Source: Sedimenticola selenatireducens (GTDB lineage: Bacteria > Pseudomonadota > Gammaproteobacteria > Chromatiales > Chromatiaceae). Taken from it: a stretch of 64,000 nucleotides of DNA. Shown here piece by piece: positions 1 through 8,415 of this stretch. The notes beneath the pieces are model-generated. The model did no database searches. It was not told the origin of the DNA and was given only the letters and a program-made list of their open reading frames with translations. Position 1 is the stretch's first letter; every line of letters begins with the position of its first letter. Both the position numbers and the translations under genes were made by a program. Where the stretch lies: contig NZ_VMNH01000004.1 in assembly GCF_007625115.1 (NCBI RefSeq), positions 62,001 through 126,000 on the forward strand. The letters are read 5' to 3'.

Positions 1-380
1 GTGTTTTTTACTGGTTACCCAAATGGACCGGGCATATGTATGACGAAAAACTCGCCAAGATTTTTTTCTGGGTTAACGTAATAGGTTTCAACCTGACATT
101 CTTCCCGCAACACTTCCTAGGCCTGGCGGGCATGCCACGGCGAATCATTGATTACAATGTAATGTTCACTGAGTTCAATGTAGTCTCAAGTATTGGCGCT
201 ATGATATTCGGATTCAGCCATCTATTACTGCTCTACATTGTCATTAAGACCATTCGCGGAGGAGAGAAGGCAACCGCACAAGTTTGGGAAGGCGCAAAAG
301 GACTGGAGTGGGAAGTACCCTCACCACCCCCCTTCCACACCTGGGAGACACCCCCTTCTATCAAACAGGAGCAACAGTGA
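1..380 (+). CDS. ctaD: aa3-type cytochrome c oxidase subunit I, C-terminal part (partial)
   Basis: This is the 3' end of the catalytic subunit of the aa3-type oxidase, which passes electrons from cytochrome c to oxygen and pumps protons across the inner membrane. The reading frame is open from base 3. The residues VFYWLPKWTGHMYDEKL and FFPQHFLGLAGMPRR are hallmark subunit I sequence just before helices XI and XII. Two hydrophobic helices follow, then a cytoplasmic Pro-rich tail (PSPPPFHTWETPP). The heme and CuB ligands lie upstream, outside the window. The stop overlaps the GTG start of the next small gene, so the two are probably translationally coupled. Confidence 0.97.
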   Translation, partial: VFYWLPKWTGHMYDEKLAKIFFWVNVIGFNLTFFPQHFLGLAGMPRRIIDYNVMFTEFNVVSSIGAMIFGFSHLLLLYIVIKTIRGGEKATAQVWEGAKGLEWEVPSPPPFHTWETPPSIKQEQQ

Positions 381-517
381 ATTCACCACAGGACGATCTC
401 AGACGAAAGAATGTTCGATTAGCCCTGATATTGGCTGGCTTTGCGCTGATCGTGCTGATCACTGCATTCCCCTTTTGGCAAAACATTTTTAAAGTTTTGG
501 GAAGTGCGGTTAAGTGA
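377..517 (+). CDS. small single-span cytochrome oxidase assembly protein
   Basis: A 46-residue protein starts at a GTG that overlaps the ctaD stop (GTGA) and ends in another GTGA overlap with ctaG. A longer reading from base 284 would lie inside ctaD and is unlikely. It has a short charged N-terminus (NSPQDDLRRKN) and one hydrophobic helix (about residues 13-33) ending in FPFWQNIFK. Small proteins of this kind between subunit I and CtaG are annotated in other proteobacteria as cytochrome oxidase small assembly proteins. That role here is inferred from position and size; no catalytic residues are visible. Confidence 0.8.
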   Translation: MNSPQDDLRRKNVRLALILAGFALIVLITAFPFWQNIFKVLGSAVK

Positions 518-1095
518 GCGATGCTGATCTGACACAAAAAAAACGGCGCACAGTCTGGTGGCTGTCGTTTTTAGTGTTAGGCATGTTTGGCTTTGGGTTT
601 GCCCTTGTACCGCTCTACGATTTGCTCTGCCAAGTAACCGGTATTCAATCCGTCAATATTCGCAGTACAGGGAGTGCAAATGCGCCTTATGCTGCTAACT
701 TAAAAGGCGTCAATGAATCACGTTTTATCACTATTAAGTTTGATGCTTCTGTCCATCCCAATCTACCCTGGGAGTTTGCACCTGTGGTGAGAAACTTAAG
801 AGTCAACCCCGGCAAACAGTATCAAGTCAACTTCTCGGCCCATAATAGAAGCAGCAGTGAAGTCACGGGGCAGGCCATACCCAGCGTTGCACCCTGGCAG
901 GCTACCGGGCATCTGAATAAATTAGAGTGCTTCTGTTTTAATCAACAGACTTTGGCAGGCGGAGAATCGGTAGAGATGCCATTGCGATTCATGATCTCCC
1001 CAGATCTTCCCAAGGAGATTAGCTCGTTAACCCTCTCATACAGTCTTATGAAAATGGAAAAGCCCGTAGTAGTGCAGGATAAAGCAAAAGGTTAA
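514..1095 (+). CDS. ctaG: CtaG/Cox11 copper chaperone for CuB insertion
   Basis: CtaG is a membrane-anchored copper chaperone that delivers copper to the CuB site of subunit I. The 193-residue product has one N-terminal membrane helix (about 14-33) followed by a beta-rich periplasmic domain. The copper-binding CFCF motif is at Cys139 and Cys141, with a further conserved Cys39 just after the membrane helix (LYDLLCQVTG). Length matches the family. The GTG start overlaps the stop of the preceding 46-residue gene. It sits in the standard place between subunits I and III, which supports a role in the aa3 enzyme rather than the cbb3 enzyme. Confidence 0.96.
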   Translation: MSDADLTQKKRRTVWWLSFLVLGMFGFGFALVPLYDLLCQVTGIQSVNIRSTGSANAPYAANLKGVNESRFITIKFDASVHPNLPWEFAPVVRNLRVNPGKQYQVNFSAHNRSSSEVTGQAIPSVAPWQATGHLNKLECFCFNQQTLAGGESVEMPLRFMISPDLPKEISSLTLSYSLMKMEKPVVVQDKAKG

Positions 1096-1123
1096 CTGTA
1101 TTTAACTAACAGGACAGCGACTT

Positions 1124-1996
1124 ATGTCATCCACAGATCAACACACTACTTACTTTATACCAGACCCTAGCCCTTGGCCGATTATTGGGATGGTATCGCT
1201 GTTAGTCACCTTATTTGGTGCCGTATTGGCAATGAATGGTGTCGTCGTCGGAAAGTTCATCGTCTTTGGTGGACTGCTGCTCTTTGCCTATCTGTTATTC
1301 GGTTGGTTTCGAGATGTCATTTCCGAAAATCTATCCGACAAATACAACGCACAGGTCGATCGTTCGTTCCGAATGGGCATGTTCTGGTTTATCGCCTCTG
1401 AAGTGTTTTTCTTTCTGGCCTTCTTCGGCGCACTCTTTTACATACGCAATATCGCACTCCCCTGGTTAGGCGGTGAAGGCTATCTTGGCGCAACAAAAGA
1501 GATTCTCTACAACCAGTTTGAATCAGCATGGCCAAGCCATGGGCCAGGGCAGCTCGGCGGAGAATTTATCCCGATGGGCGCATGGGGAATCCCCGCCATC
1601 AATACCTTTTTATTGCTCTCAAGTGGCGCCACAATAACCTGGGCTCACTGGGGACTCAAACAGGACAACCAAAAAACATTGGTACGCGGTCTAATGGCCA
1701 CCATTGCACTGGGGCTACTCTTTGTTGCATTTCAGGCGTATGAGTACATTCACGCCTATGAGGCACTCAACCTTACACTGCAATCGGGTGTCTACGGCTC
1801 AACCTTTTATATGCTGACAGGATTCCACGGCTTTCATGTGACAATGGGAGCCATCATGCTCATGGCCATTCTGGGCAGAAGCATGAAAGGTCATTTCAGC
1901 GCCCATAACCATTTTGCCTTTGAGGCTGTTGCCTGGTATTGGCATTTTGTGGATGTTGTCTGGTTAGGCCTGTTTATCTTTGTCTACTGGTTCTAA
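1124..1996 (+). CDS. ctaE: cytochrome c oxidase subunit III
   Basis: Structural subunit III of the aa3-type oxidase, which stabilises subunit I and helps proton uptake. The 290-residue protein has about seven membrane helices. Recognisable family segments are the EVFFFLAFFGALFY helix, GFHGFHVTMGA and the C-terminal WYWHFVDVVWLGLF with its conserved His and Asp. AGGACA lies about eight bases before the ATG. It follows ctaG by 28 bases, so it probably shares the ctaD-ctaG transcript. Ten bases separate its stop from that of a convergent small gene, with no obvious terminator between them. Confidence 0.97.
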   Translation: MSSTDQHTTYFIPDPSPWPIIGMVSLLVTLFGAVLAMNGVVVGKFIVFGGLLLFAYLLFGWFRDVISENLSDKYNAQVDRSFRMGMFWFIASEVFFFLAFFGALFYIRNIALPWLGGEGYLGATKEILYNQFESAWPSHGPGQLGGEFIPMGAWGIPAINTFLLLSSGATITWAHWGLKQDNQKTLVRGLMATIALGLLFVAFQAYEYIHAYEALNLTLQSGVYGSTFYMLTGFHGFHVTMGAIMLMAILGRSMKGHFSAHNHFAFEAVAWYWHFVDVVWLGLFIFVYWF

Positions 1997-2006
1997 TTTC
2001 AGAGAA

Positions 2007-2222
2007 TCAAAGGCCGTGTGGCTGAAGTATGCCCGCGAGGTAACCCAGAATCAGTAAGAAAAAGAGTACGAAAGAGAGCACTATGCGAATGGTAAGCGCC
2101 CTGACCACGCGGGTTCTGTCACTCTTTCCATCATCTTTTGACAGGTAATACATACCTTGAAAAAGCGAGAATACAATAAAGATGAGCACCAGTATTACCG
2201 GCAGTTTGATAAATATATCCAT
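2007..2222 (-). CDS. DUF2909-type twin-transmembrane small protein
   Basis: A 71-residue protein with two hydrophobic helices (about 6-26 and 44-64) around a short charged loop containing YLSKDDGKSDRTR. This fits the twin-transmembrane DUF2909 family, usually found between subunit III and SURF1 genes and read in the opposite direction, as here. The ATG at 2222 is chosen because the upstream extension to 2321 is not hydrophobic and would overlap the start of the SURF1 gene. Its function is unknown. The conserved position suggests a part in oxidase assembly, but that is inference. Confidence 0.82.
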   Translation of the reverse strand: MDIFIKLPVILVLIFIVFSLFQGMYYLSKDDGKSDRTRVVRALTIRIVLSFVLFFLLILGYLAGILQPHGL

Positions 2223-2301
2223 AGCGTTTTGTATCCTCCGTGTGAATTTAAGTGGAGGCGCGAAACAGCAGTGCGTGCCCATGTACCTACTATAGACCGC
2301 T

Positions 2302-3033
2302 ATGGCAATCCCGGCATTCAATTTTCAACCACGGCTTATTCCGTCTCTGCTCATTTTAGGTGTGATGCTGCCCCTCTTTTTGAGTCTGGGGATTTGGCAA
2401 ATCGATCGCGCCCAGCAAAAACGCACACTGGCCAATACCATGGAGACTCGGCGTAAACTGCCGCCAGAGATGTTACAGCAAAAGAAAATTAGTGCAGACG
2501 AACTTGAGTTTCGCACCCTCACTGTCACTGGCCACTTTGTACCGGAAAAACAGATCATAATCAGCAATCGAAAATATCTTGGGAAGCCCGGATTTCACAT
2601 CATTACACCCTTACAGATTGAAGGAAGTACTCGTCATATCCTGATTAATCGTGGGTGGGTAGCGGGAACAGGATCAAGTTTACCTGCCATTGAAACACCA
2701 ACACATATCATCACATTGACGGGTGAAATCAACATTCCCTCTGCCCCAGCGATTGAACTGGAATTTGATAAGCACGCCTCGAGCCTGTGGCCATTTCTAA
2801 CGCTGAATAATTTTGCAAGCTGGTCTAACCTTGAGATCACTCCGTTTATTATGCTGCTCTCAGCAAACTCACCACATGGTTTCGTCCGAAGCTGGGAGAG
2901 CGCTCGTCCCGGAGAGGGTATGCACCTTGGCTATGCAACACAGTGGTTTGCTTTTGCACTCCTTGCCTTTCTGCTCTGGTTGAAGCTCTCATTAACACGA
3001 ACCAACTCCATTGCGTCCGGGGTATCCAGATGA
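2302..3033 (+). CDS. SURF1-family cytochrome oxidase assembly protein
   Basis: SURF1/Shy1 proteins help insert or retain heme a in subunit I. The 243-residue product has the family layout: an N-terminal membrane helix (about 12-31) ending in LGIWQIDRAQQKR, a periplasmic domain with RTLTVTGHFVPEKQ and ILINRGWVAG, and a C-terminal membrane helix preceded by HLGYATQWFAF. No strong ribosome-binding site is visible before the ATG. Its stop overlaps the start of the next gene by four bases (ATGA), so it is coupled to the SCO-like gene downstream. Confidence 0.95.
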   Translation: MAIPAFNFQPRLIPSLLILGVMLPLFLSLGIWQIDRAQQKRTLANTMETRRKLPPEMLQQKKISADELEFRTLTVTGHFVPEKQIIISNRKYLGKPGFHIITPLQIEGSTRHILINRGWVAGTGSSLPAIETPTHIITLTGEINIPSAPAIELEFDKHASSLWPFLTLNNFASWSNLEITPFIMLLSANSPHGFVRSWESARPGEGMHLGYATQWFAFALLAFLLWLKLSLTRTNSIASGVSR

Positions 3034-3662
3034 CAGAAACCCTGCGTAGAACACCAGCCCCTGTGTCACTCATTCTGCTGATATTAGTATTTGGTCTGCC
3101 ACCCGCTGCGGGCTGGCTCTTTATCAGCAATCCGCAGTGGTTGCCAGATCGACATAAAAATCGCGGTACATTAATTTCACCCCCCAGACCATTGAATGAG
3201 CTGATCTTAAAAGACACCAAGAACAGAAACTTTGACTGGGCGAACCTGAGTGGACACTGGACGCTGGCATCCTACAACAAAGGGGGGTGTGAGTCGGCCT
3301 GCCAACAGCAGCTCCATGAAATTCAACAAATCAGGCGTGCTGTAGGCGGCGAGCGCGTTCGAATAGAGCGGATGCTGATACAGAATGCACCCTCCGATCC
3401 ACAGATCCTTGCACAATTGGCCGACCAAACAAAAGGCATGCACCTGTTGTTTCTGGAATCGGATAACCAGCACACATTCAATAAGCTGTTTTCCGTTGCC
3501 GGGGTTCACTCCGACGGCGCTATCTTCTTGATTGACCCCAATGGCATGCTAATGATGGGGTATGGTGCGAAAAACAGTTCAAAAGATATTTTGAAAGATC
3601 TCGAAATACTGCTTAAAGCATCCAGTAACTGGACAAAAGGAGTCAATAATGGCCACGGGTGA
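3030..3662 (+). CDS. membrane-anchored SCO-like thioredoxin-fold protein of the oxidase cluster
   Basis: Homologues of this 210-residue protein are usually left as hypothetical in cytochrome oxidase clusters. It has one N-terminal membrane helix (about 12-33) and a periplasmic domain with features of SCO copper chaperones: a CX3C pair at Cys87 and Cys91 (GGCESACQQQL) and His160 just before SDGAIFLIDPNG. This mirrors the CxxxC and the His-Ser before the last strand of the true SCO protein encoded at 7025-7708. The start overlaps the SURF1 stop and its end overlaps the heme O synthase start by 14 bases. A role in CuA loading or thiol reduction is inferred. Confidence 0.78.
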   Translation: MTETLRRTPAPVSLILLILVFGLPPAAGWLFISNPQWLPDRHKNRGTLISPPRPLNELILKDTKNRNFDWANLSGHWTLASYNKGGCESACQQQLHEIQQIRRAVGGERVRIERMLIQNAPSDPQILAQLADQTKGMHLLFLESDNQHTFNKLFSVAGVHSDGAIFLIDPNGMLMMGYGAKNSSKDILKDLEILLKASSNWTKGVNNGHG

Positions 3663-4569
3663 AATCTCCCTGCAAGACGATAGAACGATTACCTGGCGAC
3701 GTTATTATGAGATGACCAAACCCAAGGTGGTGTTATTGATTGCCTTTACTGCGTTGGTTGGCATGCTCCTATCCACACCTGGAGCCGTTCCGCTCCAACC
3801 GCTTATATTTGGCCTTGTGGGTATATCCCTTGCGGCGGCTAGTGGTGCAGTTATTAACCACATTCTGGACCAACGCATAGATGCCCTGATGGAACGCACA
3901 CACCGCAGACCTCTGCCCAGTGGACATATGGATAATCCACACGCCGTCAGTTTTGCGTTACTGCTGGCCGTCGCCGCCATGCTCATGTTGGGAACCCAAG
4001 TCAACTTGCTAACAGCCGGACTGACGTTTCTGGCACTGATCGGCTACGCATTCATCTATACCCTCTATCTCAAACGAAATACCCCGCAAAACATTGTGTG
4101 GGGGGGGCTCGCCGGAGCCGCACCGCCTCTACTCGGATGGTGCGCAATCACCAACAATGTTCCGCTGGAAGCCTTTCTGCTGTTGATGATTATCTTTATC
4201 TGGACCCCGCCCCACTTCTGGCCACTCGCCATCCACCGCCAGAAAGAGTATGCCCGCGCCAATATCCCGATGCTGCCTATTACCCATGGCGTGGCCTTTA
4301 CCAAGCAACAGATCCTACTCTATAGCCTGATGCTGTTAGCGGTATCCTTGATGCCATTCATGATCCACATGAGCGGCTATATCTATCTACTGGGTGCCGT
4401 AATCCTTGGCGTAATGTTTATTGGACATGCCTTCAAACTCTGGCGCAGCAGCGACAACAAGCATGCAATGAAGACCTTTGGTTTCTCCATTGTCTATCTG
4501 AGCCTGCTATTTACACTGCTATTGGTCGATCACTACCTGGTGATCTATTTCCCTGGGTTGGGATCATGA
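3649..4569 (+). CDS. ctaB: protoheme IX farnesyltransferase (heme O synthase)
   Basis: Integral membrane prenyltransferase that adds a farnesyl group to heme b to give heme O, the precursor of heme A. The 306-residue protein has about nine membrane helices and the UbiA-type aspartate motif in NHILDQRIDALMERTHRRPL, followed by LYLKRNTPQNIVWGGLAGA. AAAGGAG precedes the ATG by six bases, and the start lies inside the end of the SCO-like gene. Its stop overlaps that of the convergent oxidase-like gene by six bases. With ctaA at 6006 it supplies heme A to the aa3 enzyme. Confidence 0.97.
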   Translation: MATGEISLQDDRTITWRRYYEMTKPKVVLLIAFTALVGMLLSTPGAVPLQPLIFGLVGISLAAASGAVINHILDQRIDALMERTHRRPLPSGHMDNPHAVSFALLLAVAAMLMLGTQVNLLTAGLTFLALIGYAFIYTLYLKRNTPQNIVWGGLAGAAPPLLGWCAITNNVPLEAFLLLMIIFIWTPPHFWPLAIHRQKEYARANIPMLPITHGVAFTKQQILLYSLMLLAVSLMPFMIHMSGYIYLLGAVILGVMFIGHAFKLWRSSDNKHAMKTFGFSIVYLSLLFTLLLVDHYLVIYFPGLGS

Positions 4570-5931
4570 GGCCTCTGTAGCGGAGTTCTCAGGGCCTTTC
4601 ATAAACGCCCTGAGCATAATCCAGACAAAGAGTATTCCGCCTATTACTGCCAACAGGCCGCCAATACCCATCACACCCATGGCCAGTTTAGCGCTGAGAC
4701 TCTCTAGTCCTTGCGCTGCTCCGGCGGTCTTACGCTGAATACCCATAAATCCGGAAACGGCTAAACCACCGACATGCAGGATCTGTCCAACACCATAGAT
4801 AATCGGTTGTGCCGCAGCTAATCGTCCCGTAACAGCCGCATATCCCAGCTTTGGTAACAGCATATAGGCAAACCCCATAAGCGCCAGTGTTACACCGACT
4901 ATGGAACCATGATAATGCGCGGGGATGACGGTATTGATGCCAGTGATCATCATGGCAATCAAACCACCCAAACCAAACAACAATAACGACATCCACAGCG
5001 CCATGCGCAAAGGTCGGGCCTCTTCCATGAGATCGTGACGATTTTGAAACAGGCTATAGATCACCAGTAATCCAACAGGAATAGCGGGGAAACCACCCCC
5101 ATATTGCATCAACTGGGTAAAAGCAATGCGCATCTCAGCAGAGACAGGATCATAACGCGCATAGATAACCACAACCCAGAGCAGAGGCAGCAGTCCCAGC
5201 AACACCAATCCATTAATAATGATCGGCCTAACAGGAAGTCGAGCTCCACTGGCTGCCAACAGCAGTAACCAGGCCAGCAACAGCAATTGGGTATAGGCGA
5301 ACTGCAATACGTGCCCGGCACCCCAGAAAAGATATTCGTAGTAGGCTGCCCCATCCAACTCTGTGGGCATACTGATCCAGGTGTAGATCAGGACAATTAT
5401 GGCTGTGGCGCAGGCAACCGCTACGGTAAAAGCAGCAATTCTGACCAAACCATTAGGCTCGTTAAATAGTTTTCGTTGCCGAACCTGACTCAGCAACAGT
5501 ACAAGCCGAAGTGCAACACCTATACCCACCAGCCCCAACGCGCCAAAGAAAAGCGGACGCTGCAATACCGGCACATAGTTATTCATCAGTGGAGCACCGC
5601 TCCCATAGAATGCCGCCAGTGCAATACCTACCGTTCCAGCCAGCATCAACAGATAAGCGGCAAACGCAAGACCCGTTCGTTGTCCCCCATCATAGGCCAG
5701 CGACCAGACCACTCCCGCCATAGCCAAAAACCAGATCAAAACAGATTGATCCACATGAACAACCAATGCAGTGCGGAAAAAATCGATCCAGGGAAAAAAC
5801 TGCTCCATACCGGGCGAACGGGAGAGTACCAACAAGATCGCAAACAGACCGGCAATAGCTAAGGCAAGCACGCCAAGTTGCAGCCAGCGCCTTGTCTCGC
5901 GCTGCTGAGTAACACTCAATGGTCCAAGCAC
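4564..5931 (-). CDS. diverged heme-copper oxidase subunit I-like protein lacking the paired CuB histidines
   Basis: A 455-residue, roughly 12-helix membrane protein of the heme-copper oxidase superfamily. Visible ligand candidates are His59 in helix II (VVHVDQSVLIW), His207 in helix VI (FWGAGHVLQFAYTQ) and the His339-x-His341 pair in helix X (IPAHYHGSIVG). These match the low-spin heme pair, the high-spin heme ligand and one CuB ligand. The consecutive HH expected in helix VII, present in CcoN of this window as AHHLQYT, is absent; that stretch reads FTQLMQYGGGFPAIP. The helix VI tyrosine and glutamate signatures of A-type oxidases are also missing. It lies between the two heme-synthesis genes on the opposite strand. 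Oxygen reduction is doubtful; heme sensing, heme handling or a different redox reaction are possible. Confidence 0.72.
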   Translation of the reverse strand: MLGPLSVTQQRETRRWLQLGVLALAIAGLFAILLVLSRSPGMEQFFPWIDFFRTALVVHVDQSVLIWFLAMAGVVWSLAYDGGQRTGLAFAAYLLMLAGTVGIALAAFYGSGAPLMNNYVPVLQRPLFFGALGLVGIGVALRLVLLLSQVRQRKLFNEPNGLVRIAAFTVAVACATAIIVLIYTWISMPTELDGAAYYEYLFWGAGHVLQFAYTQLLLLAWLLLLAASGARLPVRPIIINGLVLLGLLPLLWVVVIYARYDPVSAEMRIAFTQLMQYGGGFPAIPVGLLVIYSLFQNRHDLMEEARPLRMALWMSLLLFGLGGLIAMMITGINTVIPAHYHGSIVGVTLALMGFAYMLLPKLGYAAVTGRLAAAQPIIYGVGQILHVGGLAVSGFMGIQRKTAGAAQGLESLSAKLAMGVMGIGGLLAVIGGILFVWIMLRAFMKGPENSATEAS

Positions 5932-6005
5932 TTGTATCCCATCCCTTTCACCTATATAAACATATAACCTATCACAACATTAGGCCCTTCACCGCACCCT
6001 TTGGT

Positions 6006-7028
6006 ATGCAGATTAATTCACTGATACAAGCTCGGTTTGCTCTTTGGGTAACGCTACTGGCCCTGGTGGTTATTCTGTTAGGGGCCTATGTTCGTTTGTC
6101 TGATGCAGGACTTGGCTGCCCAGACTGGCCCGGTTGCTACGGAAAGCTGATTGTACCTTCATCAGAAGCCGAGATCGCTTCCGCCAATACCATCTATCCG
6201 CACAGGCCACTGGAAACCGACAAGGCTTGGAAAGAGATGGTACACCGCTATCTAGCGAGCACACTGGGCCTCTGTATTCTTGCTTTGGCTGTTATTGCAC
6301 TGCGGCGACGGGATCAGGCTGGGCAGCCTCTACTAGTCCCATGGACATTGGCGTTGCTTGTTGCCCTCCAAGGTGCCCTCGGCATGTGGACGGTAACCCT
6401 ACAGGTCAAACCCATCATTGTAACGGCTCACCTGTTAGGTGGGCTGGCGACAATAGCCCTGCTCTGGATACTGACACTAAAGCTGTACAGTCCATCCATT
6501 AATCCTTATGTCATCTACCACAACCGCCGACTGCTTTGGCTAAGTCGGTTTGGCGTAGTTATTCTCTTGATGCAAATTCTTTTAGGCGGCTGGACAAGCA
6601 CTAACTACGCTGCCATCGGATGCACGGACTTCCCCACCTGCCATAGCGGGCAATGGTGGCCCACACTCGCAATGAAAGAAGCCTTTACCCTGTGGCATGG
6701 TACAGACATAAACTTTGAGTATGGCATTCTGAGTGCTGAAGCGAGGACTACCATTCATATGATGCATCGGCTTGGGGCCTTGGCTACAGCACTCTATCTA
6801 TCAATCCTGTGCATCACGCTCTATCGAATCGGCAGGGCAACTATCACACATAAGATGGCGTGGGTAATTGGTCTATTACTATCATTGCAAGTAGGGTTGG
6901 GGATCACCAATGTCCTTGGTCATTTACCCTTACCTATTGCAGTCGCACACAACGGTGTCGCGGCACTTTTACTGCTAACCTTACTTACACTTAATTGGCA
7001 GCTAAAGCGCGCGTACACGATGGGATGA
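6006..7028 (+). CDS. ctaA: heme A synthase (COX15/CtaA)
   Basis: Converts heme O to heme A by oxidising a ring methyl group, in the inner membrane. The 340-residue product has about eight helices in two halves, each with paired histidines (MVHRYLAS, TAHLL, MMHRLGAL, VAHNG) and extracytoplasmic cysteine loops, GLGCPDWPGCYGK and CTDFPTCHSG. The ATG at 6006 is preferred over an upstream start at 5919, because the latter adds 29 polar residues and overlaps the divergent oxidase-like gene. Its stop overlaps the start of the SCO gene (ATGA). Confidence 0.96.
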   Translation: MQINSLIQARFALWVTLLALVVILLGAYVRLSDAGLGCPDWPGCYGKLIVPSSEAEIASANTIYPHRPLETDKAWKEMVHRYLASTLGLCILALAVIALRRRDQAGQPLLVPWTLALLVALQGALGMWTVTLQVKPIIVTAHLLGGLATIALLWILTLKLYSPSINPYVIYHNRRLLWLSRFGVVILLMQILLGGWTSTNYAAIGCTDFPTCHSGQWWPTLAMKEAFTLWHGTDINFEYGILSAEARTTIHMMHRLGALATALYLSILCITLYRIGRATITHKMAWVIGLLLSLQVGLGITNVLGHLPLPIAVAHNGVAALLLLTLLTLNWQLKRAYTMG

Positions 7029-7708
7029 AGTCAATGCGATCAATAAACAAAGCACAGGGTCACTCATCCAACAAAGCCTTTATTCTTGTTGCTGTGATTG
7101 CTGTCGCCCTGGGCATTACGGCCAACCTATTTCTGAAATCGCCGAAAGAAGACGCCCGTAATACCGCACCCCTTCAGATCAGCAGTGGCACGCTGATTCC
7201 CAATCCGCGCCCTCTATTGCCCTTTTCACTCACGGATCATAGTGGCAAAAATTTTTCCCATGAAACGATCAAGGGACACTGGCAATTGCTCTCTTTTGGC
7301 TACACTCACTGTCCAGATATCTGCCCAACCACACTGGCGATGCTTGCCCGAGTCGATGATCAAATAAACAAGCATACGCCAAACCCCAACATTCAGACCG
7401 CCTTTATCTCTATTGATCCTCAGAGAGATACGGTTGAGAAGCTGGCAAACTATATGCCGTATTTTAACCCCCGTTTTCTGGGCGTTACCGGAACCACCCC
7501 CGAACTGGAAAATCTGACCAGGCAATTGGGCGTGCTCTACGCGCGTGTCGAAACCGACGGAAGCGTTTTGGACTACTTGATGGATCACTCGAGCACCATC
7601 ATACTGCTCAACCCCAAGGGGGAATATCAGGCCGTTTTCAGCGCCCCCCACGCTGCAAACCAAATAGCAGAAGACCTGATCAGGATTACATCCTCCTGGT
7701 CTGAGTGA
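7025..7708 (+). CDS. SCO1/SenC-family copper chaperone and thiol reductase
   Basis: SCO proteins mature the CuA centre of cytochrome oxidase. The 227-residue product has an N-terminal membrane anchor (about 18-37) and a thioredoxin-fold domain. It carries the metal-binding CxxxC at Cys96 and Cys100 (GYTHCPDICPTTL), the DPQRDT loop and the copper-ligand His188 in LMDHSSTIILL. The start chosen overlaps the ctaA stop; an in-frame ATG at 7034 is a possible alternative. It is the canonical SCO of the locus, the second beside the cryptic SCO-like protein at 3030. Confidence 0.95.
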   Translation: MKSMRSINKAQGHSSNKAFILVAVIAVALGITANLFLKSPKEDARNTAPLQISSGTLIPNPRPLLPFSLTDHSGKNFSHETIKGHWQLLSFGYTHCPDICPTTLAMLARVDDQINKHTPNPNIQTAFISIDPQRDTVEKLANYMPYFNPRFLGVTGTTPELENLTRQLGVLYARVETDGSVLDYLMDHSSTIILLNPKGEYQAVFSAPHAANQIAEDLIRITSSWSE

Positions 7709-7730
7709 GTTGCGGTATAGTAGCGAGATC

Positions 7731-8411
7731 ATGGAACAGCTCCTCCCTTACTTCAGTGCCTTTATCGTCGGACTGCTTGGCGGTGTTCACTGCATTGGCA
7801 TGTGTGGTGGAATCGTCGGAGCCCTCACTTTTGGCCTTCCGGAAAAAAAACGCCAATCGTTCGCCTCATTACTCCCCTTTCAGCTCGCCTACAATTTTGG
7901 CCGTCTACTCAGCTATGTGATAGCCGGTGCCATTATGGGTGGACTTGGCATGCTGTTGGCTGAGCTGATACCCATACAGATCGCTCAACGTACGCTGCTA
8001 TTCATAGCCGGTATCTTCATGGTGTTGTTAGGGCTCTATCTTTCCGGTTGGTGGATGATTCTGAATCGGGTAGAACGTATCGGGGGCATACTCTGGAAAA
8101 AAATCGAACCCTACGGACGCAAACTGATGCCGGTTCAGACACCTATGCAGGCACTCGGTATTGGCATGATTTGGGGCTGGGTGCCCTGTGGACTGGTCTA
8201 CACCATGCTGATAAACGCGGTCTCGTCAGGAGGAGCAGCCGAGGGCGCTGCGCTGATGTTCGCCTTTGCTTTAGGGACACTCCCCAACCTACTCGCGATA
8301 GGGCTGTTAGCCGGTGCGGCAGCGCGGCTTGCGCGTTCAGAAATTGCCCGCAAGTTCGCCGGTGTAACCGTTATTCTGTTTGGAATTTATACGCTTTGGA
8401 ACGCACTCTGA
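7731..8411 (+). CDS. sulfite exporter TauE/SafE-like (DsbD_2-type) membrane protein
   Basis: A 226-residue protein with about six membrane helices. It starts with FIVGLLGGVHCIGMCGGIV, a His-Cys-Gly-Met-Cys motif typical of the TauE/SafE-like or DsbD_2 proteins that accompany cbb3 oxidase and copper-handling genes, and has a matching GMIWGWVPCGLVYTML in the second half. The two halves look like an internal duplication with one metal- or thiol-type motif each. The ATG at 7731 is used rather than a TTG at 7710. Copper transport or cytochrome c biogenesis is the likely role, from family and context only. Confidence 0.8.
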   Translation: MEQLLPYFSAFIVGLLGGVHCIGMCGGIVGALTFGLPEKKRQSFASLLPFQLAYNFGRLLSYVIAGAIMGGLGMLLAELIPIQIAQRTLLFIAGIFMVLLGLYLSGWWMILNRVERIGGILWKKIEPYGRKLMPVQTPMQALGIGMIWGWVPCGLVYTMLINAVSSGGAAEGAALMFAFALGTLPNLLAIGLLAGAAARLARSEIARKFAGVTVILFGIYTLWNAL

Positions 8412-8415
8412 TCGG

